Below the pieces are notes generated by a model. The model did not search any database and was not told the origin of the DNA. It saw nothing but the letters and a program-made list of their open reading frames with translations. A program made the position numbers and the translations under genes. 64,000 nt of DNA. Source: Strix aluco (Eukaryota; Chordata; Aves; Strigiformes; Strigidae). The stretch is taken from positions 22,038,029 through 22,102,028 of the forward strand of contig NC_133933.1 in assembly GCF_031877795.1 (NCBI RefSeq), given 5' to 3'. Shown piece by piece: positions 10,902 to 21,625 of the stretch (positions are counted from its first letter, which is position 1; every line of letters starts with the position of its first letter).

Positions 10902-13900
10902 AAGTCTGCAAAGCTTCATTGGCACCTCCAGTACTAAATTAATAACCTGCTTCTGCTACTGTAGGTCACGTAACCAGAAGGTCTGTATAAGCTCCCTGGC
11001 TCCAGACCTGTCTGCTGGGCTCTAATTAACATTTACTCATTGCGCTTGGGCTGTTTCCCTCATGGGCTTGGATGCCATGCAGTATCGATTGCCCTTGCCC
11101 AATGCACAAAAGTGGTTGCCATGGGGAAAGCCCAAGGGCTCCCAATCCCTCAGAGGTTCCTGTGAACAAAAAAGAAGCTGTCTGCATGCCAGGAGGCTGC
11201 CGCAAAGGGCCGCGCTGCTCAGCAAGCGTGCTGTGTGAAAGAAAACGTGCTGAGAGGAACAGCTGAGCAGGTTTCTGGATACAAGCGTGTGAGGTGGCAT
11301 GATTTCCATCCCTGCTGCGGATGGGGGGAAAAGCCCTGTTCAGCCCTGTGCTCCTGCCTGCAGTGCTCCCAGGCTTCAAAGCAGAGTCTGGAGGTTTAGT
11401 CAAATAAGTCCAGGATGTGTTTGTTGACATAGAGAGGCCATGCTTCATGTCTAGAGAAAGGGGATTTCAAGGCAACTTGTTTTGTTAACTTGTGAGGGAT
11501 GATTGGACTCTTCTGTCAGGGGGGACTGGTGGAGGTTCTTGGGGTGCTATGGTTGGATGAGAGAGAGGGTTTAACCTTGTAGCAAGGTCTTATACCATGG
11601 TTGTCTCAAGCAATGGCATGATAGCTGTCACCAGGTTCATTTCCAGGACGTATGTGAGTGCATGGACGCTGCCCCTTCCCCGTGTAATGTAATGCATCAT
11701 TACAGGGTGTGCAGGTGACAGAAGAGCACGACCACGTGAGTGACGCTGCTGGAGGTGAAGTGGGTCTGACCCAAGGAGGGAAGGTACTCTGTTCCCTGAT
11801 TATGGCTGCAGTTTTTTATTTCCTTTTAGAAAGGATGAAATAAAACTTTGGCTTACTGTTTTTATGGCTAAGCATGTAGTCTTTCAAGTTTCTCTTTGAT
11901 TGAATCTGTCCCATCAGCTTCAGTATTACTGAACCAAAAGAAAAGAGAGTGTAAGCAGGTGCTCAGGGAGAGAGACTGGACATAGATGCTCCCAGGTGGT
12001 CTTAGTCTGACCAGCTGACCATCTTTGCTCTACTTTTGTCACTTTTGGAGATTTAATGAGGGTCACACTTTTCAGTGCTGCTAATGCTGTTTCCCTGTAC
12101 AAGTGCTCATTTTGAGACACCCAGGAGCTTAACTTTTTCACTAGAGCTGAGCTGGTAGCTCATTGCTGGCTCCTTAATTAAAGGGAAAAACCTAAAACGG
12201 TATTGGGGAAGTCCTTTGAAGAGCTACTGCCACCACTATTTTATGGTAATGTTCCTAGCTGATGGTGGGACCAGCTCTGTTAGATGATGCACGCATGTGT
12301 AGGAAGAGACAATTTCCTACCTTAAAGGGTTTATTGCCTTAAAAGAAAGTATTGAGAAAGGTGAACAAGCAGCATTTCTGCTATGCTTGCTTTTCAGGCA
12401 GGAGCTGGAGCAGATTAAATCTTGCCTAAAGCCCACAACACAGCTGAGGCAGAATTTTTCTTGTGTCTCCTAAGGTCTAAAGCAGTGCTGAAGTCCGAGG
12501 GCAGTCCTCTGCCTCTTGTTTGTAGCAAAAGGGAGAAGCCTTTTGAGAGAATTCTCCTGTTTCATGCAGGAGATGTCACATTTGGAGACCCATTTGCTGC
12601 AGTCAGCTCATTTTTTGCCATTCTGCGATATATAGGGTTGTTATTTTCTCACATATCTGATTACTCAGCCTTGGAGAAGCTGAGAGAATTGCGTGGTTTA
12701 AGGTGACTCATCGTAAGGCTGAATCCTTTACTCCTACAGCGCTGGTACCTACGGGGTGGCTCAGCAGTGGCAGGAGGATGTTTCCCTTTGGCTTTGCTGC
12801 TGCTTTTACCAAGTGAGGTGACAGTCATCTCCCCAAATTGCAACAGGGTGCATGTGCTGCCTTTGCTAGTTGGAGAAAGATTGCTAACTCCTGCAGATGG
12901 TTTTCTGTGGCCTTTTTTCTCCTGTAGGAGCTGAATTACTGCACATTTTTACAGCTAAAGAGCCCCTTCTCACTTATCCGTTGGCTTGTAGGTTGGATAC
13001 AATTGCTGAGGACTCGCTGCTTAGTGTCTGAATTCCTTTTCTCATAGTACTCATGTGGACACTCTGCGTCCAAATGATTGTAAAGACAGCTTGAGCTGCT
13101 GTTACTCATAGTTAACAGAGAACCTCATGTGAGCCCTTGCACCTCTGCACAAAGTTTCTCTCTCTTTTTGTGTACATGGGTGTTTCTAAAAACAGCCAGC
13201 AGTGACCTTGTTATGGAAGACTTCCAAACTAGACATGGAAATGATGAAAATGTGATTATTTTTACATTTGAAAGTAGCTTTTGAATGAGCATAACAACAA
13301 CAAAACACACAGAGTAGAAAACAAAATACCTGCTGTGCGTTGCATATTGCGTAATTTTCCACAGCCCAGGGTGCAGTGACTGTGGCCATGCCATGCTGGA
13401 GGGCCAGGCTGAAGGAGTTAGTTCTCCTCTTTTCCTAATCTTGCCTGAATGTGGTGCTTTCTGTAGGGCTGGTACGGATTTACACCCATCTAACCGAGAG
13501 GGGCTCCAAGCTCACGCTGCCTAGCTAAGCAATTTACTGTGCAGAGATGTGATCAAATCCTGCAGCAAAGGGGGTGGAAACTTTATCAGTTTCCAGCAGA
13601 TGCGTTCTTTGCTTGTGCGTTGTGCAAAGCTTTAGGGATGATTCTCGTGCAGCAGTCACTAGCAGGCAGGGAGGGACCGGGAGCACTTTGCAGTTCAGAG
13701 GGTGTCCCTGCCTGAAGGTCTGGGTGCTCCTGAGGTCCCTCGGGTCCTTGTGGCTGCAGCACCCGGGGATCTGCCTGCCAGCCCTACAGGCAAAAGATAT
13801 TCCTTGCATCTCACGCTCAAGATTTCTTCAGAGAAGTGGTTGCTATGCAGCCTTGTTTATTCCTGGTATGTGACACTGTGTGCTTGCTGAGCTTGTACAC

Positions 13901-16428
13901 CTGGAAGGGGGAACCTGTTGTCCTCCTGGAGAAGGGGTCTGGCTTGACAAATGGCTGTCCCTGCTTCCAGTTTTGGAAACACAGGGTCTGGAGCAGAAGA
14001 AATCCTCACTGCCCTGTGGGAGGCAACCCACAGCGGAGCTTTACAGCTCCTGGGGAGATTACAAGCTTAACAACGTGGAGCTAGATTTCCAAAGTGAGGA
14101 ACACGCGTGTTTGTGAAGGAGGTTGGTGGATAGCCTGTCTCGTGTGCTGTTGCTTTCTCAGCAAGGTGGTGCTCTGGCAGGGGCTGGCAGGAGCCAGGAG
14201 AGGGGTTGCTTTTACTGTGCTCTGGTGGAGGTTGCTTGGTGCAAGCGTCCTCTCTCAGAAGGCAATAAAATCTGGGAGAAAGATTTGATGATTTTTCCTT
14301 TTATTTTTCTCTGTTCAAAAAGTTGTTTTGAAAAGTCTTAAAGCCACACAAGGGAAGCTTCTGCTGGGTGACTCCAGCTGTGTACCAGACATCTTGGATG
14401 TCATTTAAAAGAGACACAGTCCTGGGAGGTGTGGAAGAAGAGCAATGATTGGGGTGGTGGATGGAAGGAGGGGAGAGGAGGACAGGCAGGAGCTGCAGAA
14501 CAGACGGGGTGGTTTGTTGACAGGGGAGCTCCTCTTCATAAGAAGAGTGAGAGCCTCTGTCATGCCAGAATGAGAGCTCCCACCCCGGCTCAGCTGCTGC
14601 CCTCAGGCTGCCTTTGCTGCTGTGTGTGGGCCAACAGGCAAGTCTGTGCTCAGCTCCTGCTCAAACTTTCCTTGCTCTGACTGGGACCAAAAAGCAAAAA
14701 GTACACCTTTGGTCCTTCCTGGGCTCACACTGTTATTTTCCAGGTACAATCTAGGAAGGTCAAACTCAAATCACCGTTCTGAATTGTCCCCTGCTGAGGT
14801 TTAGGTCAATGTTATATGGCTCCTAGGGGTGATGGTTCACCACTGCAGGATGGTAATCAAGTCTGCTCTTGTCAATGGCTTAAATTGCTATGTTTCGCTA
14901 AGTTTGACATTGACACCTCACTCCAAAGGATGTGGGGGACAAGTGGAATAATTCTACTCCAAGCAAAGAGAGGAGAAGTGAACTCCAGTGAGCTCACAGG
15001 CTCTCTGATACGTAAATGTCTAGTCGCAAAGCAATACCACTCTGATGAACATACTTGCCTGCAGGTTAGCCTCTGTTTTCAAAGGGGTTTATTACTAAAA
15101 GTATGAATCTCTGAAAACTGGATCTGGGGAGTATGAGGAGGGAAGATCCACAGTCTAACGCATCTTGAATTTCTTTTGGGTTGTGGAGATGCTGACCTGC
15201 CACAGCAGCAGAGGGAGGACAAACCGAACTCTCTGAAGGGCTGAGATACAGGGACTCTGCTCATTATCAGGGGTGTTTGCTGGTTACTTTGTCCTGTTTC
15301 TCTCCTTCTTTCTGGAGAGAATGCCTTTGCTTCACTTCTTTTCATTCCCTTTCTTCCTGGTAATATCCATGCTCCCTCACCCCTAACAATTCAGCAAGCT
15401 GGGGCTCTGCTGCAGAGACCACTGCTGTAATGACAATGGTAACCACGTGTATTTGTGTAATATCTGTCATGCCAGGGCCTTTGAGAGCTTTGCAAAGCTT
15501 CTAAGCATCATCTGCATTTTTCAGTTGGAGATACTGACCTGTAAGAAACTAAAGTTGACTTATTCAAAATCTGTGGCCTGCAGAGGTCACGTTTATATGC
15601 TCCCAACTTTTTTCTGGCCTTAAGATTTATATTTCTATTTCTCTGCAGACCAGGCAACGAATCAGCAGCAGAGCTAGCCCTGCTTCTGCAGTCTTCCACT
15701 TTTCATGCTGTTCTTTGGCTATGTTCACTTTTGGATGTTGGAAGTGATGGCAGTGGGGCAACGTGGTGTTTTCTGTCAGGTCAGTGAGCCAAATTGTTGC
15801 AAGGTTTTGTCAGCCAGCTCTACTGTGCTGTGTGTCCAAATCTGGCAGCTCTTTTTTGTACCCCTCCCTGTAAGCATTGCAGTTTGTTGCAGAGACAGCG
15901 TGTTACTCCTTTACCTCTTACTGGCACCTGGCTCACCCAAGGTAGATGCTGCCAGCTGGTAGGTATTAGAAAATAGGTGTTTGTCCACCTTGACTGAAGA
16001 TCCTGCACGGGGCCCTCCGTGTACTACAGTGTGGGGCTCTGAGCAACAGGTCAGATGCAAGACAGCCCCTGTGTTTAGCAGGCATCAGCATGTGGACACT
16101 TGGGCACTCTAAGGATTTAAATGCCTGTGGAATTAGATGATATAATATGGGAATTTATGGGAATAAATTCAGAGCAGTGGTAACTGTTGTATTTCAAGGT
16201 TAATACAGCACTAAGAATAGTACAGGGACTTTAGTGGAATAGATGTAAGAGTAATAAAATGGATAATTAAACTGGTCTCATTAGAGGATATGCTCCTGCT
16301 TTTGCATGCCAGCTGTGAAGAATATGGTGGTGATTCGTGTTAAAAAATATAGTGACTTTAATATGAGGAGCAGGTGTGCTACTGGTATTTTGCAATGTAT
16401 ATAAGTTAAAGGGGATTTACCGTGGTTT
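10902..16428. other. Intergenic stretch, no gene recognised
   Basis: No exon with good splice signals and protein-like reading, RNA gene or mobile element was recognised in these 5.5 kb. Open frames are under about 100 codons and overlap in opposite directions. Old diverged repeats could be present but were not identifiable by eye. Confidence 0.5.
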
Positions 16429-16866
16429 TGTTGTTAAAATGGTTTGGAGGGTTTTTTTTTTCCCCTCTGTAAACACAGACTCCTATGGACTGCCATTGCG
16501 CAAGTGGAAAAGTACTGGAGGGACCCCTGCCAGAAGCCCCCAGCAACACCAGAAAGACCCGGGAACGTTCGAGAGGCTCTGCTGCGCGTGTGCGGACTGG
16601 GGAAGGTTCGAGAAACTCTATTGCGCTTGCGCAGCTAGGAGGTGGAAACTTTTTGGGGAGAATTACGCCCATTTTGTGAATATGCATGAGGGTAGACTAT
16701 AAGAGGGGTGGCACAGCTCCACCTAGTGTGCGTTGGTGTGGAGCGGGAAACGCTTCCCCCGGCTCCCCGGCGTACCAAGCCTTTTTTTTTTTTTTTTTTT
16801 TTTTTTTGTTCGTTCTTATTTCAATTTATAAAACTATTTTCTGGTTCTGCTTCTGCATTTATAACA
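16429..16866 (+). mobile_element. ERV-1 5' LTR (left edge approximate)
   Basis: Promoter-like features are a TATAAG-type box near 16700 (GACTATAAGAGG) and CpG-containing U3 sequence. A 26-base T run (16782-16807) lies near the R/U5 side. The LTR ends in ...ATAACA three bases before the primer site. Confidence 0.6.
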
Positions 16867-16869
16867 ATT

Positions 16870-16887
16870 TGGTGACCCCGGCGTGAC
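16870..16887 (+). other. ERV-1 primer binding site, tRNA-Trp-like
   Basis: TGGTGACCCCGGCGTGAC closely resembles the tRNA-Trp primer site used by avian sarcoma-leukosis viruses, with about two differences as I recall that site. It anchors the LTR end and gag leader. Confidence 0.8.
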
Positions 16888-17133
16888 ACTGCGGAACCCG
16901 TGGAGTGTTGGTTTTCAGGGGAGGCGCCCCACCTTTTAGGTGTCCCCTGGACTCCGGTGCTCCCTCGGACCGGCAGTATCACGAACAAAGGGCAATAAGA
17001 ACACGCAAAAGAGAAGCGAGATCCCAGAAGAAGCTCCCGGAGATTTCCCCGCGAAGGATCCAGGCGAAGACCTCGGACTGTGAGTGACGCCTGGTGCGGG
17101 AGGGTTTTCTGCCTGAGTGAGTGCGGTGTGACT

Positions 17134-17205
17134 GAGACGTGACAGTGTCACGAAGCGAGTGCGGAGCCCTTCTAGCCGCGGTTCCAGAGTTCCGCGAGGA
17201 GCTTG
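17134..17205 (+). promoter_or_regulatory. ERV-1 leader element shared with ERV-2 (possible packaging signal)
   Basis: A perfect inverted repeat, CGTGAC-AGT-GTCACG (17138-17152), is followed by GAAGCGAGTGCGGAG and a CCGCG...TCCGCGAGG pair. A matching order of motifs occurs in the ERV-2 leader at 56535-56606. Its place between primer site and gag suggests RNA packaging or dimerisation; that function is inference. Confidence 0.5.
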
Positions 17206-17261
17206 GCTGGTGACAGGGTGAAGCGAAAGGAGAAGTTTGGAAGGACTCAGGCAAGGGATTC

Positions 17262-17372
17262 GGGATAGGTTTTATCCCAGGGTCGATACGGGATTAGTTT
17301 TGTCCCAGGGTTGCCGGCAGGAGATTCGGGATAGGTTTTATCCCAGGGTTGATACGGGACTAGTTTTATCCC
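17262..17372 (+). repeat. ERV-1 leader: four tandem short hairpins
   Basis: Four 17-nt units start at 17262, 17290, 17328 and 17356. The first and third are GGGATA-GGTTT-TATCCC with a perfect 6-bp stem. The second and fourth are relatives with weaker stems (GGGAT...GTCCC and GGGAC...ATCCC). Each is followed by AGGGT. The spacing is 28, 38 and 28 nt, so the array looks like a duplicated pair. Confidence 0.85.
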
Positions 17373-17400
17373 AGGGTGATACGGAACCAGGGTGACTAGT

Positions 17401-17922
17401 CTGGGCCAGAAAGGGAGTAAATCCCGCGGCTCGGGGAACCCACGGAGAGGTTCCAAGAAAGGGAGCGATTTACCCGCCATTCCCCAGGACAGTCCCCTGG
17501 GCGGTATGTTAAAAAATCGGTCTAATTGGTCTGAAACAAAAGGAAAAAGTAAAAAAATTATTCAATACTGTGTGGTCGAATGGACCAAAGAACCTATCAG
17601 ATCTGATCATTTATTTTGGCCCAAATTTGGAACTACTGGCGATTGGGCATGTCAGGCATTAAATTTATATGTAAGTAATAAAAAACCCTACAACCAAGAG
17701 GAATGTGACTATGCACACATGTGGAAAGGTTCCCGGACAATATCAAAAACCCTACTATTGAAAAATAAGAATGCAGATAAGAAAACTTCTAAAGGTAAAG
17801 AATGGCAACCTTTAGAAAATCCTCCTCCTCCTTATGAGGGAAGCTCAGAGGATGAGGAACCGAAACCTAGCGCTCCTTCCCCTCCACCAGCAGCCGAACC
17901 CGTAACCGAGAAAAACAATTAG
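17401..17922 (+). pseudogene. ERV-1 gag N-terminal part, start codon lost
   Basis: The frame is open from upstream to TAG at 17920-17922. The protein-like part begins LGQKGS at 17401, where CTG stands in the place expected for the ATG of a myristoylated Gag. Matrix-like residues follow (DHLFWPKFG, DWACQALNLY), then a charged region and a PPPPY late-domain motif (17821-17835). The frame ends in a proline-rich tail, TAG and the GC-rich block, so most of capsid and all of nucleocapsid are missing in this frame. It is a gammaretrovirus-like Gag remnant; the exact family was not assigned. Confidence 0.7.
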
Positions 17923-17934
17923 AAAATAGTGGGG

Positions 17935-18118
17935 CAGAGGTTTGGGGAGGGGCTGGCGGCGGCGGGCGGCCCCTAGGACCGCGGCACGACCCCGCACCAG
18001 GACGCGGCCCCCCCGCGGCACCGCAGGGAGGGGGCCCGGCCGCGGCTGCACCCCCGCGGGGGCTGCGCCGAGCGCTCCGGTCTGAGCGCGCTGCTGGAGG
18101 AGCCCGGCCGGGGAATAA
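17935..18118 (+). other. Very GC-rich block inside ERV-1
   Basis: About 180 nt, extremely rich in G, C and CpG (GGCGGCGGGCGG, CCCCCGCGG and similar), contrasts sharply with the AT-rich gag on both sides. It sits between the gag stop and a later Gag piece. It could be an expanded p12-like low-complexity gag region or captured host CpG-rich DNA; the sequence alone does not decide. Confidence 0.6.
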
Positions 18119-18367
18119 AGTGGCGAGCGAGCAAAAAACTTCACAGATGTATTCGGGAGTAGACCCTGCATCCCCGGTGGGGGAGGCTTTGTTAAAAACT
18201 CGATTCGCGGCCGAATTGTGGGGAGATATTAGAAAGAAGTTTGAAGAATTCGATGATTGGCAAGAGCGGGGTCTACAGGAATTGTTAAGGGAAGCGCAGG
18301 AGGTGCGTGTTAGAAGAGAGGAGAATAGGTTTCAGAAAGTAAAACGCTGGCTGAGCCTCCAGTGTTA
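18119..18367 (+). pseudogene. ERV-1 capsid C-terminal-like fragment
   Basis: An 82-codon frame ends in TAA. YSGVDPASPVGEALLKTRF, then ELWGDIRKKFEEFDDW and a charged helical EEN/REAQEVRVRREE tail, resemble the end of gammaretrovirus-like capsid. The next base pairs jump directly to RT connection sequence, so nucleocapsid, protease and most of RT are deleted. Confidence 0.55.
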
Positions 18368-18369
18368 AG

Positions 18370-19065
18370 TTTGATGGGCGTTAAAAGGCCTTTTCAGTTG
18401 TTTGTAACTACCTCAGATCAAACTGCTTATGGGGTTCTGACCCAAGATTGGGCTGGAAGTAAGAAACCAGTTGGATATTTTTCAAAATTATTAGATGCCG
18501 TAAGCAGGGGCTGGCCAGCATGCCTACAGTCTTTAGTGGCAGCAGTCTTACTAATTGAAGAGGCATGAAGGGTAACTTTTGGAGCTATTATCACAGTGTT
18601 TTCCCTTCATGATGTGCGTGGGGTACTGCAGCAAAAGGCTGAGAAATGGCTCACTGATAGTCGGCTATTGAAGTATGAGACTATCTTAATGGAAGCACCA
18701 GGATTGGAACTGAGGGTAACCGGTGCTCAAAACCCTGCTCAGTTTTTATATGGGGATCCTAGGGGTGAATTAAGTCACAATCGTCTTGAAGTAATGGAAT
18801 TACAAACGAAAGTAAGACCTGATCTAGAAGAAACTGAATTATCTGAAGGCAAAAAGTTGTTTATAGATGGATCCTCTAGGGTTGTAGATGGGAAATGAAA
18901 ATCGGGGTATGCAGTAGTTGATGGAACCAAGTTGGTGGTTAAAGAATCAGGCCCTCCCAGTCCTGCATGGTCAGCTCGAGCATGTGAACTATGTGCTTTA
19001 TATCGAGCTCTTGAAATTTTCAAAGACTCGAAAGGCACTGTATATACCGATTCTAAATAATGCCT
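18370..19065 (+). pseudogene. ERV-1 RT connection and RNase H remnant
   Basis: Frames at 18362-18568, 18596-18898 and onward give RT thumb/connection-like sequence (GVLTQDWAGSKKPVGYFS, SRGWPACLQ, EKWLTDSRLLKYE). RNase H follows, with FIDGSS, an ACELCALYRALE helix and VYTDSK. Stops and a frame change interrupt it (18566-18568, 18896-18898, about 18920 and 19058). The same blocks occur more completely in ERV-2 at 59650-60400. Confidence 0.75.
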
Positions 19066-19155
19066 TTGGGGTGGTTCACACCTTCGGAAAAATCTGGGAA
19101 GAAAGGGGAATGATTAATACTCAAGGAAAAGATCTGGTTAACAGAGATTGAGAAA

Positions 19156-19500
19156 TTGGGGGCCACTGTGGTGAATGGGAAATGGATCCTTCTAGACAAT
19201 AGGGATACAGGGAGAATTGCAGAAGACTCTGCAAACCAGACCAGAATTGAAGTGAAACTTCTGGGTGATGGGTACAGTGTAAAAGAGATTAATGAAAACC
19301 AGTTAAGAATTCAAGCCACAAACAATAAGAAAGATCTTGATGGCTGTGCAGTGCATACCATTAATGGCACATCATGGATAAAAAGCAGGCACTCTGATCT
19401 TTTACCTGGTGACAAAAATGTTAATGAATGTGATCCTAAAATGAATATGTTTGAGAAAACTAAAAGTATGTCATGTATTTCTACCAGCAGAATAATTTCT
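19156..19500 (+). other. Unrecognised coding-like segment within ERV-1 pol
   Basis: About 115 codons in one frame run without a stop into the integrase core frame. They do not match the integrase zinc-binding region expected here (no HHCC pattern seen). The composition is soluble-protein-like with one NGT glycosylation-type site. It may be a highly diverged RNase H/IN linker, a rearranged env piece or other captured sequence. Confidence 0.4.
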
Positions 19501-20023
19501 GCAGTGAATGAAAGGATCCAAATAGATTTCACAGAACTATCGAAAGTTGGGAAATACAACTATTTACTGGTAACGGTAAATCAATTAACTTACTGGGTAG
19601 AAGCCTTTCCTAGCACCAAATTTATTGGAGCAAATTATACCACAGTTTGGAATTGTAAAAGTATTCGATTTAGATCAAGGTACTCATTTTACATCTAAGA
19701 TCATAAAGTTAATTACAGAGCCTCTGGGCATCACTTGGGAATATCACACTCCGTGGCATCCACAAAGTTCTGGACGGGTAGAACAAATGAATCAGACCTT
19801 GAAACAACAGTTACCTAAACTAATGATAGAAACCAAATACTCATGGATTAAATGCTTACCCTTAGCCTTACTTCATATTAGGACTATGCCAAATTCAGAG
19901 ACAGGACTTTCACCTTTTGAAATGTTCTATGGGAAGCCATATTCCCAAGGTATGCCTTTAGGGCATCCATTAATAGAAGACATGATGATACATCAGTATA
20001 TTAAAACATTGGGAAAAAACTAA
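19501..20023 (+). pseudogene. ERV-1 integrase core remnant
   Basis: The first part (to 19698) contains IQIDFTEL with the first catalytic aspartate and YLLVTVNQLTYWVEAFP. After a frame change, a frame from 19625 to 20023 carries FDLDQGTHFTS (second aspartate region) and SSGRVEQMNQTLK with the glutamate. It ends in TAA before the C-terminal domain. It is close in pattern to the ERV-2 integrase. Confidence 0.8.
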
Positions 20024-20702
20024 AAGAATTAAGAATAAAAGGAATATTGGCGCAGACAACTCCTTTAGGATTTGCAGTACACAAAATAAAACCTGTGTTG
20101 TGGGTGTTATTTTAAGCAGGGAAAATCCAGCATTTTGGCTCTTCTTGCCCAGGTGTGCAATCTTTTAGGACATACTGCCTTTTTTTTGTGGGATGGGATG
20201 GGGTGGGGCAGGTGTGTGTGTACGGCGTGTGGACTAGATTGCAGAGTGCAGACTCATCTCTGGAGTGGCAGTGCAGACTCTCACTCCTGAACTGCCCTCT
20301 GGGGATGGCGGAGAGGGAAAATGCCCCAGTAACAGCCAGATGGGACTGTATCTCAGGGAAGGGGTACAGGGAGGGTGCAAGCAGCAGAAACACAGCGTAG
20401 TCTGCCAGCTTCTAGGAAGCAGCAACATCGGGACTTCATGTGCCAGGGATTTCAGAAAGGCTGTCTTGTTTAACGGTCACAAATTAACCCATCCCCTCTG
20501 AAAGCATCTATTTGCCTCTTGGATTTATGTGTGCTTTTGACTGCCACAGCATCCTGTGGCAACGAGTTCCACGACTGAATTAAGTGCTGTATGAGAAGCA
20601 CCTCCCTTTGTTTGTTTGAGCTGACACTCTGGTAATTTCAGAGGGTGCTGCCTCGTTCTTGGGTGGTGAGAAAAATCAATCTTTTTGGTAATTGCCTTTC
20701 AG

Positions 20703-20808
20703 GGAGCAGAAGGCAAAGGGACTCTTCAGCATCAGATGCCTGGCTGTCTGCCACTCAGAAGTCCTTCTTTCTAAGCTTCATGCTGTTTCCTTGGCAGTTA
20801 CCAAAGAG
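20703..20808 (+). pseudogene. TOGARAM2: TOGARAM2 copy 2 fragment, first TOG3 exon
   Basis: This exon is identical in sense to the copy 3 exon at 45786-45891 and uses the same TTTCAG acceptor and GAG|GTAAGA donor. It encodes the first TOG3 helices (KGLFSIRCLAVCHSEVLL). It needs two codon bases from an upstream exon, but no such exon lies between ERV-1 and this point, so the fragment lacks a normal 5' end. Confidence 0.8.
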
Positions 20809-21389
20809 GTAAGAATGTTGTGTTCAGTTGCATCCCTTGTACCTCGTACATGGGTTGTAGAGTAGATGTGTGCTTGTTCATCTACATGTGTGCTCAGTGT
20901 CTGCCTTCATTACTCATTTTTCTAATAGTTATGTCACCTATCTCTATGATCTGTCTGTACATACAGCTATATCCACTGGACATCTGTCTCTCTCCTCTTT
21001 GAGCTATGCCATATACAAATGCAGAGTCTGAGACACTGATCAGGTGATTTGCAACAGCCCAGGTCTCTGCCCAAGCTGTAATTAAACACGGCAGCTTTTG
21101 CCTCCCAGCTTCCTCCCACTGCCTCCTCCTCAGCATCCTGGGGGATTGACTGCAGGTATTTATTTTCCAGTGTTTCCTGATATCTGTATTTTAGAAGTGG
21201 TCCTGAGGCCAGAGAAGAAGTTGCTATCAGAGTAAGCGTGTTTCTGTGCTTGTGGTCTTCTGCGCTTACCATGCTCTTATGTTCCAGCTGTACACAGCAA
21301 GAAGTCTTGTTGCTTCCTGGGACCTTTGTCTAGGGGAACATATTTTCTTTACAAGGTGATTCTTACATTTCCCTTCATGACTTGCCCAG

Positions 21390-21625
21390 GTGAACAACCT
21401 CCGCTCGAAGGTGTCTCAATTTGCCATCAGCACTCTTGGAGAGCTCTTCAGGACCATGAAGAAGCACATGGACCATGAGGTGGATGGGATTGCTCAGGTC
21501 TTGCTCCAGAGGATGGGGGACTCCAGCAAGTTCATTCAGAAAGCAGCCGACCAATCCCTGGATATCATGGTGAAGAGTGTGACTGCTGCACGAGCAATGA
21601 CTGCTCTCATGGCTAGTGGAGTCCA
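21390..21625 (+). pseudogene. TOGARAM2: TOGARAM2 copy 2 fragment, second TOG3 exon
   Basis: This 236-nt exon starts in phase 0 after CTTGCCCAG and ends CCA|GTATGT. It encodes VNNLRSKVSQFAISTLGELF and further TOG3 HEAT repeats (QKAADQSLDIMVKSV). It is intact and matches the exon at 46473-46708. Confidence 0.82.

Larger units (their letters stand above)
16429..20095 (+). mobile_element. ERV-1: deleted class I (gamma-like) endogenous retrovirus
   Basis: The order is 5' LTR, tRNA-Trp-like primer site, leader with hairpin repeats, gag with a PPPPY motif, a GC-rich block, a gag C-terminal piece, an RT connection/RNase H piece, an unrecognised segment and an integrase core. Most of protease and RT is deleted. 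No env or 3' LTR is present: the element ends at 20095, where duplication B begins. The left LTR boundary is an estimate (a TGTTGTT at 16429), since no second LTR exists for comparison. Confidence 0.8.

Noticed and set aside
10902-16428. Several 60-100 codon open frames on both strands
   Set aside because: Overlapping frames, low-complexity composition and no domain or splice support.
16782-16807. 26-base T run as a retroposon poly-A tail on the minus strand
   Set aside because: It lies inside the ERV-1 LTR, and no SINE or processed gene is joined to it.
17845-18171. Arg/Gly/Ala-rich minus-strand frame of 108 codons
   Set aside because: Product of the GC-rich block, where stop codons are rare by composition.
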